Positions 52,179-60,521 of a stretch of DNA of 64,000 bases are shown in pieces (positions within the stretch are counted from its first letter, which is position 1; every line of letters starts with the position of its first letter). A program made the position numbers and the translations under genes. The stretch lies in assembly GCA_963754285.1 (NCBI GenBank), contig CAVWFN010000020.1, forward strand, positions 62,001-126,000. The letters run 5' to 3'. The notes beneath the pieces are model-generated. The model searched no databases. It was given only the letters and a program-made list of their open reading frames with translations, and had not been told where the DNA came from. The DNA comes from RYN-133 sp963754285 (GTDB taxonomy: Bacteria > Actinomycetota > Actinomycetes > Mycobacteriales > Jatrophihabitantaceae).

Positions 52179-54098
52179 TCACCCGTTGGCGAGTCGTTGC
52201 GCCCTGATCCGGTACGCGTCGAGCAGGGCGTGGATGTAGCGCAGCTCGCTCATCGTGCGCCGTGTGCCGGGCAGCTCGACGGGACCGCCGGTGGTCAGTG
52301 CGACCAGGTAACCGGGTCTGGCCGGGCCGTTGCCACGGCTGTCGGTGATCGGGTCGACTGCGGCAACGACAGCCTCGAAGCCGTGCACGTCGACCCATGC
52401 GATCGTCGTACGGCGGAACCAGGTGCGCAGCCGGAGTTCCCGCTCGTCCACGGTCACCGCCGAGGCTCCCGACCGGATCGTCGCCTTGCGGCGCAGCGAC
52501 ATCGGGTCGAGGGACAGGTCCGAGCGAAACTGCGGCGGCAGCGCGGCCGCGGGTGACTCGGGGACCGGCTGGCGGACGGCCCAGACCGGGACGGCGCCGG
52601 GGTCGTCGACCGGCGGCGTCGTCACCGGCACGGGCTGGTCGAGGTGAGCCGGGCGGCGGGCCGGGAAGAAGTCGTCGTCGATGTCGACCGGGACCCGGCG
52701 CGGACGCGGCGCCGGCGGGTCGGGTTCGGCGGCCTCGGCGCCGGGCTCCGCGACCTGCTCCGGAGCGGGGGTGGCCATCGGCACCGGTGGCACGAACGTG
52801 CCCCAGTCCGGGGGCTGGTACTGCGTCGGTGCGGCACCTTCCGGGGCCGGATCCGGGGCGGGCGGCACGTCCGGTGCGGGTTCGGGCACAGTCGCCGGCG
52901 CAGCATCGCGTGCCTGCGCCGGTGGCGCCGACCACCACACGTCGGCAGGCGGCACAGGCACCGGCGCGGGTGCGCGCCGATCGTCGGTCGTCGGCGCGGT
53001 CCAGCCGCCCGTCTCGACGATCGGCGCGTGCGACCGGTCCGGCGCAGCCGGCTCGGAGAGTGCGACGGGTGGCGGGCTGTCCAGCTGGGCGTGCAATCGA
53101 GCGAGTTCCTGCGGGTGCATCGGTTGCGAGGGCGCGAGCGTCGATGGCACTCCGCGCGGGACTTCGTCCGGCAGCCGGGTCACCGCTCCGCTGGACGCAT
53201 TGCCGAGCGGGCCCGGATCGCGGATGAGGAATTGGGTGCGGCTCCAGCCCTGGGCGATCTCGACGTCGGCCAACTCCGCCGCGAACTCTGCAGCAGTCGG
53301 CGGCCGTTCGTCCATCTGCTTGGACATCGCACGGATCAGCAGGTCTGACAACGCCATCGGGACGTCGACCCCCGACAGCGGACGTACCGGGTCGCGCAGG
53401 ATGCGCAGGATGACCGACGCCGGTGACTCGCCCTCATACGCGCGGAAGGCCGACTTGCCGGCGATGAGCTGGTACAGCGAAGACGCGAGTTCGTAGACGT
53501 CGGTCGCCGCCGACGTCCCGCCGCCCTCGAGCAGTTCCGGTGCGGCGTGCAGCGTCGTGAAGTCGAACAGCCCTGCGGTGGTCTGCGTCGCCGATTGCAG
53601 CATCGCCACCCCGAAGTCGGCCAGCGCCGGCTCGCCGAAATCGGTCACGAGGATGTTCTGCGGCTTCACATCGCGGTGCAGGATCCCGCCGCGGTGCGCG
53701 GTCTCGAGCGCGCCGGCGATCTTGACGCCGATCGCGACCGCCTCTGTCACGGGGACCCCGGCGCCGCCGTGGATACGATCGGCAACCGCGCCGGTGCACA
53801 GTTCGAGCACCAGGACAGGCCGTCCGTCCGCCGTGCGGAAGGTGCGGTACAAGGTGACGATGTTGGGGTGCGAGCTCAGTGCGCCCAGCGCGATGGACTC
53901 GCGCTCGAACGATTCGATCGAGCGGGGCGAGGCGTCGCGGACGTTGAGCAGCTTCAGCGCGACCAGCCGGTGCGTGCCCAGCTCGCGCGCACGAAACACG
54001 GTGGCCAGACTGCCGGTACCGATTTCGGAGACGTCGGTGAAACCGGGGAACAGTTCGTGCCCGCGTTGACCGCGTGCACCTATGCGCCGCAGCGCCAC
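52179..54098 (-). CDS. Ser/Thr protein kinase with proline-rich linker and C-terminal PH-like domain
   Basis: A 639-residue Hanks-type kinase from GTG 54098 (GGAGG 6 nt upstream). Gly-loop GTGSLATVF (27-35), Lys49, catalytic HRDVKPQNIL (141-150), DFG (161-163) and an APE-like AAPELL. A Pro/Ala-rich linker (about 320-510) is followed by a PH-like domain (about 525-635, MSLRRKATIRSGASAV...). There is no membrane helix, so it is cytosolic, unlike PknB-type kinases. Regulation of the ESX locus is possible by location but unproven. Confidence 0.93.
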   Translation of the reverse strand: MALRRIGARGQRGHELFPGFTDVSEIGTGSLATVFRARELGTHRLVALKLLNVRDASPRSIESFERESIALGALSSHPNIVTLYRTFRTADGRPVLVLELCTGAVADRIHGGAGVPVTEAVAIGVKIAGALETAHRGGILHRDVKPQNILVTDFGEPALADFGVAMLQSATQTTAGLFDFTTLHAAPELLEGGGTSAATDVYELASSLYQLIAGKSAFRAYEGESPASVILRILRDPVRPLSGVDVPMALSDLLIRAMSKQMDERPPTAAEFAAELADVEIAQGWSRTQFLIRDPGPLGNASSGAVTRLPDEVPRGVPSTLAPSQPMHPQELARLHAQLDSPPPVALSEPAAPDRSHAPIVETGGWTAPTTDDRRAPAPVPVPPADVWWSAPPAQARDAAPATVPEPAPDVPPAPDPAPEGAAPTQYQPPDWGTFVPPVPMATPAPEQVAEPGAEAAEPDPPAPRPRRVPVDIDDDFFPARRPAHLDQPVPVTTPPVDDPGAVPVWAVRQPVPESPAAALPPQFRSDLSLDPMSLRRKATIRSGASAVTVDERELRLRTWFRRTTIAWVDVHGFEAVVAAVDPITDSRGNGPARPGYLVALTTGGPVELPGTRRTMSELRYIHALLDAYRIRAQRLANG

Positions 54099-54186
54099 GT
54101 GCAACCTCCGCGGGGGGCATTCGTCGAGCTCGTTTCGCGAGCGTATCAACGCGCGATGTAACGCACTCCCTGTCAGAGTGTTGGTC

Positions 54187-54582
54187 ATGCCGAAGCTGTC
54201 GCGCAGGTCCGTCCCGTCCAGCGCCCACGCCTTGGCGGCGCTGCTTGCCGGTGCCGGGGTTTCGCACTTCGCGATCCCGAAGATCTATGACGCGATGATT
54301 CCGCCCCAGTTGCCCGGTTCGCCGCGCAGCTGGACCTACGGCGCCGGGGTCGCCGAACTGGGCGTGGCGACGGCGCTCGCGGTTCCGTCGACCCGTCGTC
54401 TCGGTGGCCTCGCCGCTGCCGGGCTGTTCGTCGGCGTGCTGCCGGGGAACATCCAGATGGCCCTCGACGCCCGACGCGGGACGAGCCGGGCGATGCAGGT
54501 CGGGACGCTGTTACGTCTGCCGATGCAACTGCCGTTGATCATCGCCGCGTGGCGGGTCTACCGCCGCGCGGCGCAACGCTGA
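54187..54582 (+). CDS. DoxX-like small membrane protein
   Basis: A 131-residue protein with four membrane helices (about 10-28, 48-66, 70-88, 106-124). HFAIPKIYDAMIP, ELGVATALAVP and the LPGNIQMALD segment fit DoxX/DoxD-like proteins, whose mycobacterial members support thiol/redox homeostasis. ATG 54187; divergent from the kinase (88 bp), convergent with the MFS gene 5 bp downstream. Confidence 0.8.
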   Translation: MPKLSRRSVPSSAHALAALLAGAGVSHFAIPKIYDAMIPPQLPGSPRSWTYGAGVAELGVATALAVPSTRRLGGLAAAGLFVGVLPGNIQMALDARRGTSRAMQVGTLLRLPMQLPLIIAAWRVYRRAAQR

Positions 54583-54587
54583 CTGCG

Positions 54588-55856
54588 TCAGTTCTCGTTT
54601 CCGATCGCGGCACCGATCGGGAGTTCGGCTTCGCGCTCGGCACGGTCGAGGTCGTCGAGTTCGGGCTGCTCGATCGCGCCCGCGTCCGCGTCGCGCAGTG
54701 CACTGTGGACGGTCGAGAGCAGCACTGCCGCGAGCAGTACCGTCCCTGCACCGATGACGAACGGGACGTGCGGGTTGAACGCCTCGACCAGCTTGCCTGC
54801 GGCGAACGGCGCGAGGCCGCCGCCGATGAATCGCACGAACCCGTAGGTCGCCGATGCGACCGGCCGCTCGACCGGCGCGATGCTCATGACCGCCGTCGTG
54901 ACCAGCGTGTTGTTCACGCCGATGAACGCGCCGGCGACGATCACGGCGACGATCACGGTCGGCTTCGAGTCGGGCCAGATGCCGATCACGGCGAGATCGA
55001 GCGCCATCAGCACGAAGTTTCCGTAGAGCGTGCGCGCCGTGCCGAAGCGCGCCTTGAGCCACGGTGCGCCCCAGACGGCGAACAAAGCAACGAGCACGCC
55101 CCAGCCGCAGAACACGAGTCCGAGCTGTTGCGGTGAGATCGGCTGCATGAGGAACGGCGAGTAGCCGAGCAGCGTGAAGAAGCCCCAGTTGTAGAGCAGG
55201 CCGACGCCACTGGTCGTTGCCAGGGCGCGGTGCTTGAGCGCCTTGATCGGTTCGCTGAGTTTCTCGCGGTGTCCGCTCGGCGGCGTCTTCGGTAGCAGGA
55301 TGATCGTGGCGATCAGCGCGATCGCCATCAGCGCCGAGACACCGTAGAACGGGCCTCGCCAGCTGATCGAGCCCAGCTCGCCGCCGAGCAGCGGCCCCAT
55401 CGCGATGCCGACACCGAGCGCGGTCTCGTACAGGATGATCGCGCCCGCGAACCCGCCGCTGGCCGAGCTGACGATCACCGCGAGCGAGGTCGCGATGAAC
55501 AGTGCGTTGCCCAGACCCCAGCCGGCGCGGAACCCGACGATGCCGCCGATGCTGTCGGACGATCCGGCGAGGGCGGCGAACACGACGATCAGCACCAGCC
55601 CGGCGATCAGCGTGCGTTTGGCACCGATGCGGCTCGACACCCAGCCGGTCACGAGCATCGCAACCGCGGTGACGACGAGGTAGCTGGTGAACAGCAGTTC
55701 GACCTGGCTCGGGGTCGCGTGCAGCTTCGAGCTGAGCGACGCGAGGATCGGGTCGACGAGGCCGATGCCCATGAACGAGATGACACAGGCGAACGCGACG
55801 GCCCAGACGGCCTTCGGCTGCTTGAACGGCGATTGAACGGCGCTGTGTGAACTCAC
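54588..55856 (-). CDS. MFS transporter, probable drug efflux
   Basis: A 422-residue, twelve-helix major facilitator protein. Motif A-like GWVSSRIGAKRTL after helix 2 and a motif C-like ETALGVGIAMGPLLGG mark the proton antiporter (DHA1) branch. GTG 55856 overlaps the MarR stop, so the MarR protein is the likely repressor of the pair. Substrate unknown. Confidence 0.93.
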   Translation of the reverse strand: MSSHSAVQSPFKQPKAVWAVAFACVISFMGIGLVDPILASLSSKLHATPSQVELLFTSYLVVTAVAMLVTGWVSSRIGAKRTLIAGLVLIVVFAALAGSSDSIGGIVGFRAGWGLGNALFIATSLAVIVSSASGGFAGAIILYETALGVGIAMGPLLGGELGSISWRGPFYGVSALMAIALIATIILLPKTPPSGHREKLSEPIKALKHRALATTSGVGLLYNWGFFTLLGYSPFLMQPISPQQLGLVFCGWGVLVALFAVWGAPWLKARFGTARTLYGNFVLMALDLAVIGIWPDSKPTVIVAVIVAGAFIGVNNTLVTTAVMSIAPVERPVASATYGFVRFIGGGLAPFAAGKLVEAFNPHVPFVIGAGTVLLAAVLLSTVHSALRDADAGAIEQPELDDLDRAEREAELPIGAAIGNEN

Positions 55857-56290
55857 GGGGAGACGCTTTCCTTGGTTTGGGTGATCAATCGATGCACGGC
55901 GGGGACGGCCGCAAGAAGCGCTGCACGATCGGCCGCGTCGAGGTCGCGCAATTCGCGTTCGAGCACGAGCGCACGGGCGGCGTGGCGTTGGGTCAGCAGC
56001 GCCCGTCCGGCCTCGGTGATCCGGACGAGCGCGGCTCGTCCGTCGGTCGGATCGGGGACGCGCTCGGCCTGTCCGGCGGCTTCGAGCCGATTAACGAGGC
56101 TGGTCATGCCCGGCTGGCTGATCGCCTCGCGTTCGGCGAGATCGCTGATGCGCAGCGGTCCGTGCACGGCGAGCGCGTCCAACGTGGTGATCGTGCTGGA
56201 GCTCACCGCGGTCGGCACCTTGCGGCGCAACCACATGGTCAGCCGATCGATCGCGTCTGCGAGTTCGGCGGTGTCTGCCGTCCGTCCCAT
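55853..56290 (-). CDS. MarR-family transcriptional repressor
   Basis: A 145-residue winged-helix regulator with ATG 56290. The recognition region RISDLAEREAISQPGMTSLVNRLEAAG and the wing DPTDGRAALVRIT are typical. Directly coupled to an MFS exporter (overlapping GTGA). A perfect 7+5+7 palindrome (TATATAA-GTGAG-TTATATA) ends 9 bp before the start, so autorepression and control of the exporter, and perhaps of the divergent E1 gene, are likely. Confidence 0.94.
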   Translation of the reverse strand: MGRTADTAELADAIDRLTMWLRRKVPTAVSSSTITTLDALAVHGPLRISDLAEREAISQPGMTSLVNRLEAAGQAERVPDPTDGRAALVRITEAGRALLTQRHAARALVLERELRDLDAADRAALLAAVPAVHRLITQTKESVSP

Positions 56291-56298
56291 AAGGCAAG

Positions 56299-56317
56299 TA
56301 TATAAGTGAGTTATATA
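56299..56317. promoter_or_regulatory. MarR-type operator
   Basis: TATATAAGTGAGTTATATA is a perfect inverted repeat (7 bp arms, 5 bp spacer) in the 74 bp between marR and the divergent E1 gene. Very AT-rich against a G+C-rich background and overlapping any plausible -10. It fits the usual 18-20 bp MarR site. Confidence 0.8.
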
Positions 56318-56364
56318 AAAGACCAATGTGATCTGTTGCAACGTGTCCGGGGCATGATGCGAGG

Positions 56365-58485
56365 GTGACCGTGCCCGCGCATGACGAGCTCGCCACGTCG
56401 GTGCGCGCGGCGCTCGCCGAGCTGGCGGGTATGGCGACCAGGGCCGGCGCGACCCGCGAGGGCGATGCCCGCCTGCTGCAGCTGTTCGAAGCGATGGCGG
56501 GCAGCCGCTTGCTCGACATCCAGGCGCGGCGCATGCGCGAGAAGGGCCAGGGCTTCTACACGATCGGCTCGGCCGGTCACGAGTCGAACGCGTTGGTCGC
56601 CGATGCGCTGCGGCCGACCGACCCGGCGCTGCTGCACTACCGTTCCGGCGGGTTCTTCCTGTTCCGCGCGTTGCAGGCCGGACGGCCGCTGCGCGATGTG
56701 CTGCGCGCAGTTCTGCTCGGCAACGTGGCGGCGGTCGCCGACCCCGCCTCGGGCGGGCGCCACAAGGTCTGGGGCGACGCCGAGCTCGCGGTCATCCCGC
56801 AGACGTCGACGATCGCCTCGCAACTGCCGCGTGCGGTGGGCGTCGCGTTCGCGATCGGACGCGCGCGGCGCCTTGACGTGCCGTCTCGGTGGGGCGAGAA
56901 CGCCGTGGCGGTCTGCAGCTTCGGCGACGCGTCGTTGAACCACTCGACCGCAGTCGGCGCGCTGAACACGGTCGGCTATTGCGTGACCCAGGGCCTGCCG
57001 ATGCCGCTCGTGCTCGTGTGCGAGGACAACGGTCTCGGCATCTCGGTCCCGAGCCCGACCGGCTGGGTGTCGCAGGCCGCACGCCGTCCGGGCATCACCT
57101 ATTTGCAGGCCGAGGGCGACGACCCGATCGGTGTCAGCGAGGCGGCCGCCGAAGCGGTGCGCATCGCCCGCAGCGACAACCGTCCCGCGCTCTTGCACCT
57201 GCGCACAGTGCGCTTCCTCGGCCACGCAGGCACCGATGTCGAGTCCGGCTATCGCACGCCGGCGGCGATCGCCGCCGATCGCGCGCGCGACCCGTTGCTC
57301 GCACTCGCCCGGCTGATGCCGGGTGCCGATCTGGCCGCGCGCTACGACGACATCGCCGCCGAGGTTGCGGCCCTCGCCGACGAGGTCGACGCCGAGCCGA
57401 AGCTGCGCACCGGTGCGCAGGTGATCGCTCCACTCGCACCGCTACCACCGGCGGTCTCCGGCCGACCCGGCGCAGTCGTCCCCCGGCAGACGCTCGCGCA
57501 GTGCATCAACGCGGCCTTGTCGGACGGGCTGGCCGCGCGTCCCGAGCTGCTCGTGTTCGGCGAGGACGTCGGCCGCAAGGGCGGCGTGTACGGCCTGACG
57601 CGCGGCTTGCAACAACGCTTCGGCGCTCCGCGGGTGTTCGACACGTTGCTCGACGAGCAGTCGATCCTCGGACTCGCGCTCGGCTTCGGCGTGAGCGGGA
57701 TGCTGCCGGTGCCCGAGATCCAGTACCTCGCCTACCTGCACAACGCCGAGGATCAACTGCGTGGTGAGGCCGCGAGCCTGCGCTTCTTCTCCAACGGCGC
57801 GTTCACCAACCCGATGGTCGTGCGCATCGCCGGCCTCGGTTACCAGAAGGGTTTCGGCGGCCACTTCCACAACGACGATGCCGTCGGCGTGCTGCGCGAC
57901 ATCCCCGGTCTCGTCGTCGCCGTTCCGTCACGTCCCGAAGACGCCGCGCCGATGCTGAACGCATGCCTGTCCGCAGCGGAGGCGACCGGACAGGTGAGCG
58001 TGTATCTCGAGCCCATCGCGCTCTACCACGAACGCGATCTGCACGAGACCGGCGATCGGGGTTGGCTCGGCGACTACACCGCGGGCGCGGCGACCTCGAT
58101 CGGCGCTGCGCGGGTGCACGGCGACGGCACCGACCTGACGATCGTCACGTTCGGCAACGGCGTGCGCATGAGCCTTCGAGCGGCCAATCGCCTTGCAGAG
58201 ACAGGGATTCATGCGCGCGTGCTCGACCTGCGGTGGCTCGCTCCCCTGCCCGTCCAAGATCTCCTGCGCGAAGCCGCCGCAACCGGACGCGTGCTTGTTG
58301 CCGACGAAACGCGGCACACCGGCGGCGTCGGCGAAGGCGTGATCACGGCGTTGGTCGAGAACGGATTCACGGGCCAGATCCGACGTGTGTCGAGCCGCGA
58401 CAGTTTCGTCCCGCTCGGCGATGCGGCCAATCTGGTGCTGCTGGACGAGAACTCGATCGAGACCGCTGCTCGTCTTCTTGCATAG
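56365..58485 (+). CDS. 2-oxoacid dehydrogenase E1, alpha and beta subunits fused
   Basis: A 706-residue thiamine-diphosphate enzyme. The alpha half (1-350) shows GQGFYTIGSAGHE, the ThDP motif FGDASLNHS...CEDNGLGIS and the phosphorylation-loop equivalent. The beta half (about 372-706) shows LVFGEDVGRKGGVYGLT, the dimer segment AGLGYQKGFGGHFHNDD and the terminal VLLDENSIE. It decarboxylates a branched-chain or similar 2-oxo acid and passes the acyl group to E2; no E2 or E3 gene is in the window. Starts at GTG 56365 or, better spaced, GTG 56371. Confidence 0.92.
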   Translation: MTVPAHDELATSVRAALAELAGMATRAGATREGDARLLQLFEAMAGSRLLDIQARRMREKGQGFYTIGSAGHESNALVADALRPTDPALLHYRSGGFFLFRALQAGRPLRDVLRAVLLGNVAAVADPASGGRHKVWGDAELAVIPQTSTIASQLPRAVGVAFAIGRARRLDVPSRWGENAVAVCSFGDASLNHSTAVGALNTVGYCVTQGLPMPLVLVCEDNGLGISVPSPTGWVSQAARRPGITYLQAEGDDPIGVSEAAAEAVRIARSDNRPALLHLRTVRFLGHAGTDVESGYRTPAAIAADRARDPLLALARLMPGADLAARYDDIAAEVAALADEVDAEPKLRTGAQVIAPLAPLPPAVSGRPGAVVPRQTLAQCINAALSDGLAARPELLVFGEDVGRKGGVYGLTRGLQQRFGAPRVFDTLLDEQSILGLALGFGVSGMLPVPEIQYLAYLHNAEDQLRGEAASLRFFSNGAFTNPMVVRIAGLGYQKGFGGHFHNDDAVGVLRDIPGLVVAVPSRPEDAAPMLNACLSAAEATGQVSVYLEPIALYHERDLHETGDRGWLGDYTAGAATSIGAARVHGDGTDLTIVTFGNGVRMSLRAANRLAETGIHARVLDLRWLAPLPVQDLLREAAATGRVLVADETRHTGGVGEGVITALVENGFTGQIRRVSSRDSFVPLGDAANLVLLDENSIETAARLLA

Positions 58486-58534
58486 GGGTGCAACCTCGCG
58501 CCGCCGCAGCGCGTGTCTTGGTTGAGGAGGTCAT

Positions 58535-59014
58535 TTGACCGACTTCGACGAGTTCTACCTCGGCTGTCGTGATCGGGTCGTGCTGCATGTTGCTGCGCTC
58601 ACCGGTGATCCCGTCGAGGCGCTCGATCATGTGCAGGAGGCGTTCGTCAAGGCATGGACACGATGGGACCGGATCAGCTGCTACGACGACCCCGAGGCCT
58701 GGGTGCGTCGGGTCGCCTATCACCACGCGGTGAGCGGCTGGCGGCGCGTGCGCCGTCTCGTGCTGCGCGCCGAGGCCGATCCGAACCTGCCGTACTTCGA
58801 CGCCGACCAACTCGAACTGTTCGAGGCATTGGCGCAACTGCCCGCGCGCGAACGCGAAGCGATCGTGCTGCATCACCTGATCGGCTACAGCGTCGACGAG
58901 ATCGCGGGGCAACTCTCGGCACCGTCCGGGACCGTGAAGTCGTGGCTCTCGCGCGGACGGGCGAAGCTGGCCGCCGCACTGGCAACGACGGAGGTCGTCG
59001 ATGAGCGAGGATGA
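58535..59014 (+). CDS. ECF sigma factor, SigE-like actinobacterial family
   Basis: A 159-residue extracytoplasmic-function sigma factor: region 2 (about 5-72, DHVQEAFVKAWTRWDRI, PEAWVRRVAYHHA) and region 4 (95-148, LPAREREAIVLHHLIGYSVDEIAGQL, SGTVKSWLSRGRAKL). TTG 58535 has GGAGG 5 nt upstream. Its last 14 bp overlap the start of a serpin-like protein whose N-terminus looks like the membrane partner usually found beside such sigma factors. No separate anti-sigma gene. Confidence 0.93.
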   Translation: MTDFDEFYLGCRDRVVLHVAALTGDPVEALDHVQEAFVKAWTRWDRISCYDDPEAWVRRVAYHHAVSGWRRVRRLVLRAEADPNLPYFDADQLELFEALAQLPAREREAIVLHHLIGYSVDEIAGQLSAPSGTVKSWLSRGRAKLAAALATTEVVDERG

Positions 59015-60416
59015 TCACCTGGACGATGCGCTGCAGCCGCTGAATCGCCCGGCCGGCGGTGTGCCGTGGCGCGAGCCGGACGAGATCCGCCGCATCGCCC
59101 GGCGCCGCACCATCACCCGGCGCAGTGCACTCGGTGTCGCCGGGCTCGCCGTCGCGGGCGGCGTCGTCGATGCGGTGTGGCCCAGCACCGGACGCAAGGC
59201 CCCCGCTGCGTTGCCGCCAGGTCCGCTGGCGAGGGGCGTCGCGGTCAAAGACCGCGTCGGCTCGGCGGTCGAGCTCGTCGCAGACGTCACGCCACTGACG
59301 ACGACAACGAACGACATCGCGCCGATCGCCAACGCCGAACAGCAATTCGCCATCGACATCCTGCGCGCGGTGCCGGCGACGGATGCGAACGTCGTGCTGT
59401 CACCGTCGAGCCTCGCGACCGCGCTGGCGATGCTGCAACTCGGCGCGGCCGGTACAACTCGCGACGAGATCGCGCACGTGCTGCACACCGATCATCTGAC
59501 CTCGCAACAGCAGGCGCTCGGCTGGGCCGCGCTCACCAAGTCGCTCGCCGATACCGGTGTTGTCGAATCCGCGAACAGCCTGTGGCAGCAGCGTGGTCTG
59601 CAGTTGACCAGCACCTTCATGACGCAGCTGGCGCGCTACTTCGAAGCCGGCGTGTGGCAGGTCGACTTCGCCAAGCACATGGACGACGCGATGACCGCGA
59701 TCAACACCTGGTGCAGCGACCACACCCACGGCCGGATCACGAAGCTGTTCGACCAACTCGACCCGTCGACCGTGCTCGTGCTCGCTAACGCCGAGTACTT
59801 CAAGGCGGCGTGGAAGACCAAGTTCGATGCCAAGGAGACCTACCGCGAGCCGTTCACAAAGGCGGACGGATCGACAATGTCGATCCCGTTCCTGCACTCG
59901 TCGGGAAATGCGAAATTCCTCGTCGCCAAGAGCTATTACGCGGCGCAGCTTCCGTATGCAGGCGACCGGTTCGCCGCGCAGTTCATCGCGCCGATCAGCG
60001 GCTCGCTGGTCGACCTCGTCGCGCAGCTGACACCCGCCGATCTCGCCGCGATCGACAAGGCGCCGGTCGCGGCGGAGGCACGGTTCGCCGCGCCGAAATT
60101 CACGACCGCGACGTTCACCGATCGCTCAATGCAAGCGTTGCAGCAGTTGGGGATGCGCGCCGCATTCGAGTCGGCGCAGACTTCTCGGCGATGAGCCCGG
60201 CTGGCCTGTCCGTCTCGCAGGTGGTGCAGCGCGATTACCTCAAGGTCGACGAGGAAGGTACCGAAGCCGCCGCGGTGACCGGCGTCGGCATGACCGCCTC
60301 GAGCGCTGACGGCGGGCATCCAGCCCGTGTTCGACAAACCGTTCCTGTTCCTCGTCCGCGACACCCAGACCGGAGTCGTCCTGTTCGCCGGCCAGATCGT
60401 CGACCCGTCCGCCTGA
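59001..60416 (+). pseudogene. Serpin-family protein with sigma-partner-like N-terminus; two frameshifts near the C-terminus
   Basis: ATG 59001 opens a charged segment of about 40 residues (LQPLNRPAGG...EIRRIARRR) and a Tat-like/membrane helix (TRRSALGVAGLAVAGGVV), then a serpin domain (from about 110: NVVLSPSSLATALAMLQLGA, VLVLANAEYFKAAW). The frame breaks near 60171-60176 (one base missing) after LGMRAAFES and ends at 60194; the next frame gives ADFSAMS and the hinge VDEEGTEAAAVT; a second break in GGG 60314-60316 (one base extra) restores PVFDKPFLFLVRDTQTG to stop 60416. Corrected, it would be a complete serpin with an inhibitory-type hinge. Real decay or sequence errors. Confidence 0.82.
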
Positions 60417-60428
60417 TCCCCGTCCCTC

Positions 60429-60498
60429 CGCGAGTGGTCATTTACCGCGCGAGTGGTCAGAAATATCTGACCACTCGGTCCATAAGTGACCACTCGCG
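60429..60498. repeat. Nested palindrome, copy 1 of 2 (AGTGGTCA family)
   Basis: Outer arms CGCGAGTGGTCA (60429-60440) and its complement (60487-60498) enclose inner arms CGAGTGGTCAG (60450-60460) and CTGACCACTCG (60467-60477), a perfect 11 bp stem with a six-base loop. Four copies of GAGTGGTCA or its complement in 70 bp. Lies after the serpin stop and just before the amidohydrolase start. Confidence 0.88.
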
Positions 60499-60521
60499 CG
60501 CAGGGAAGTAGCGTCGGGTCT

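Noticed and set aside
59810..60511. Independent + strand gene after the serpin
   Set aside because: Its only meaningful segment is the out-of-frame serpin hinge; the rest is shadow and repeat sequence.
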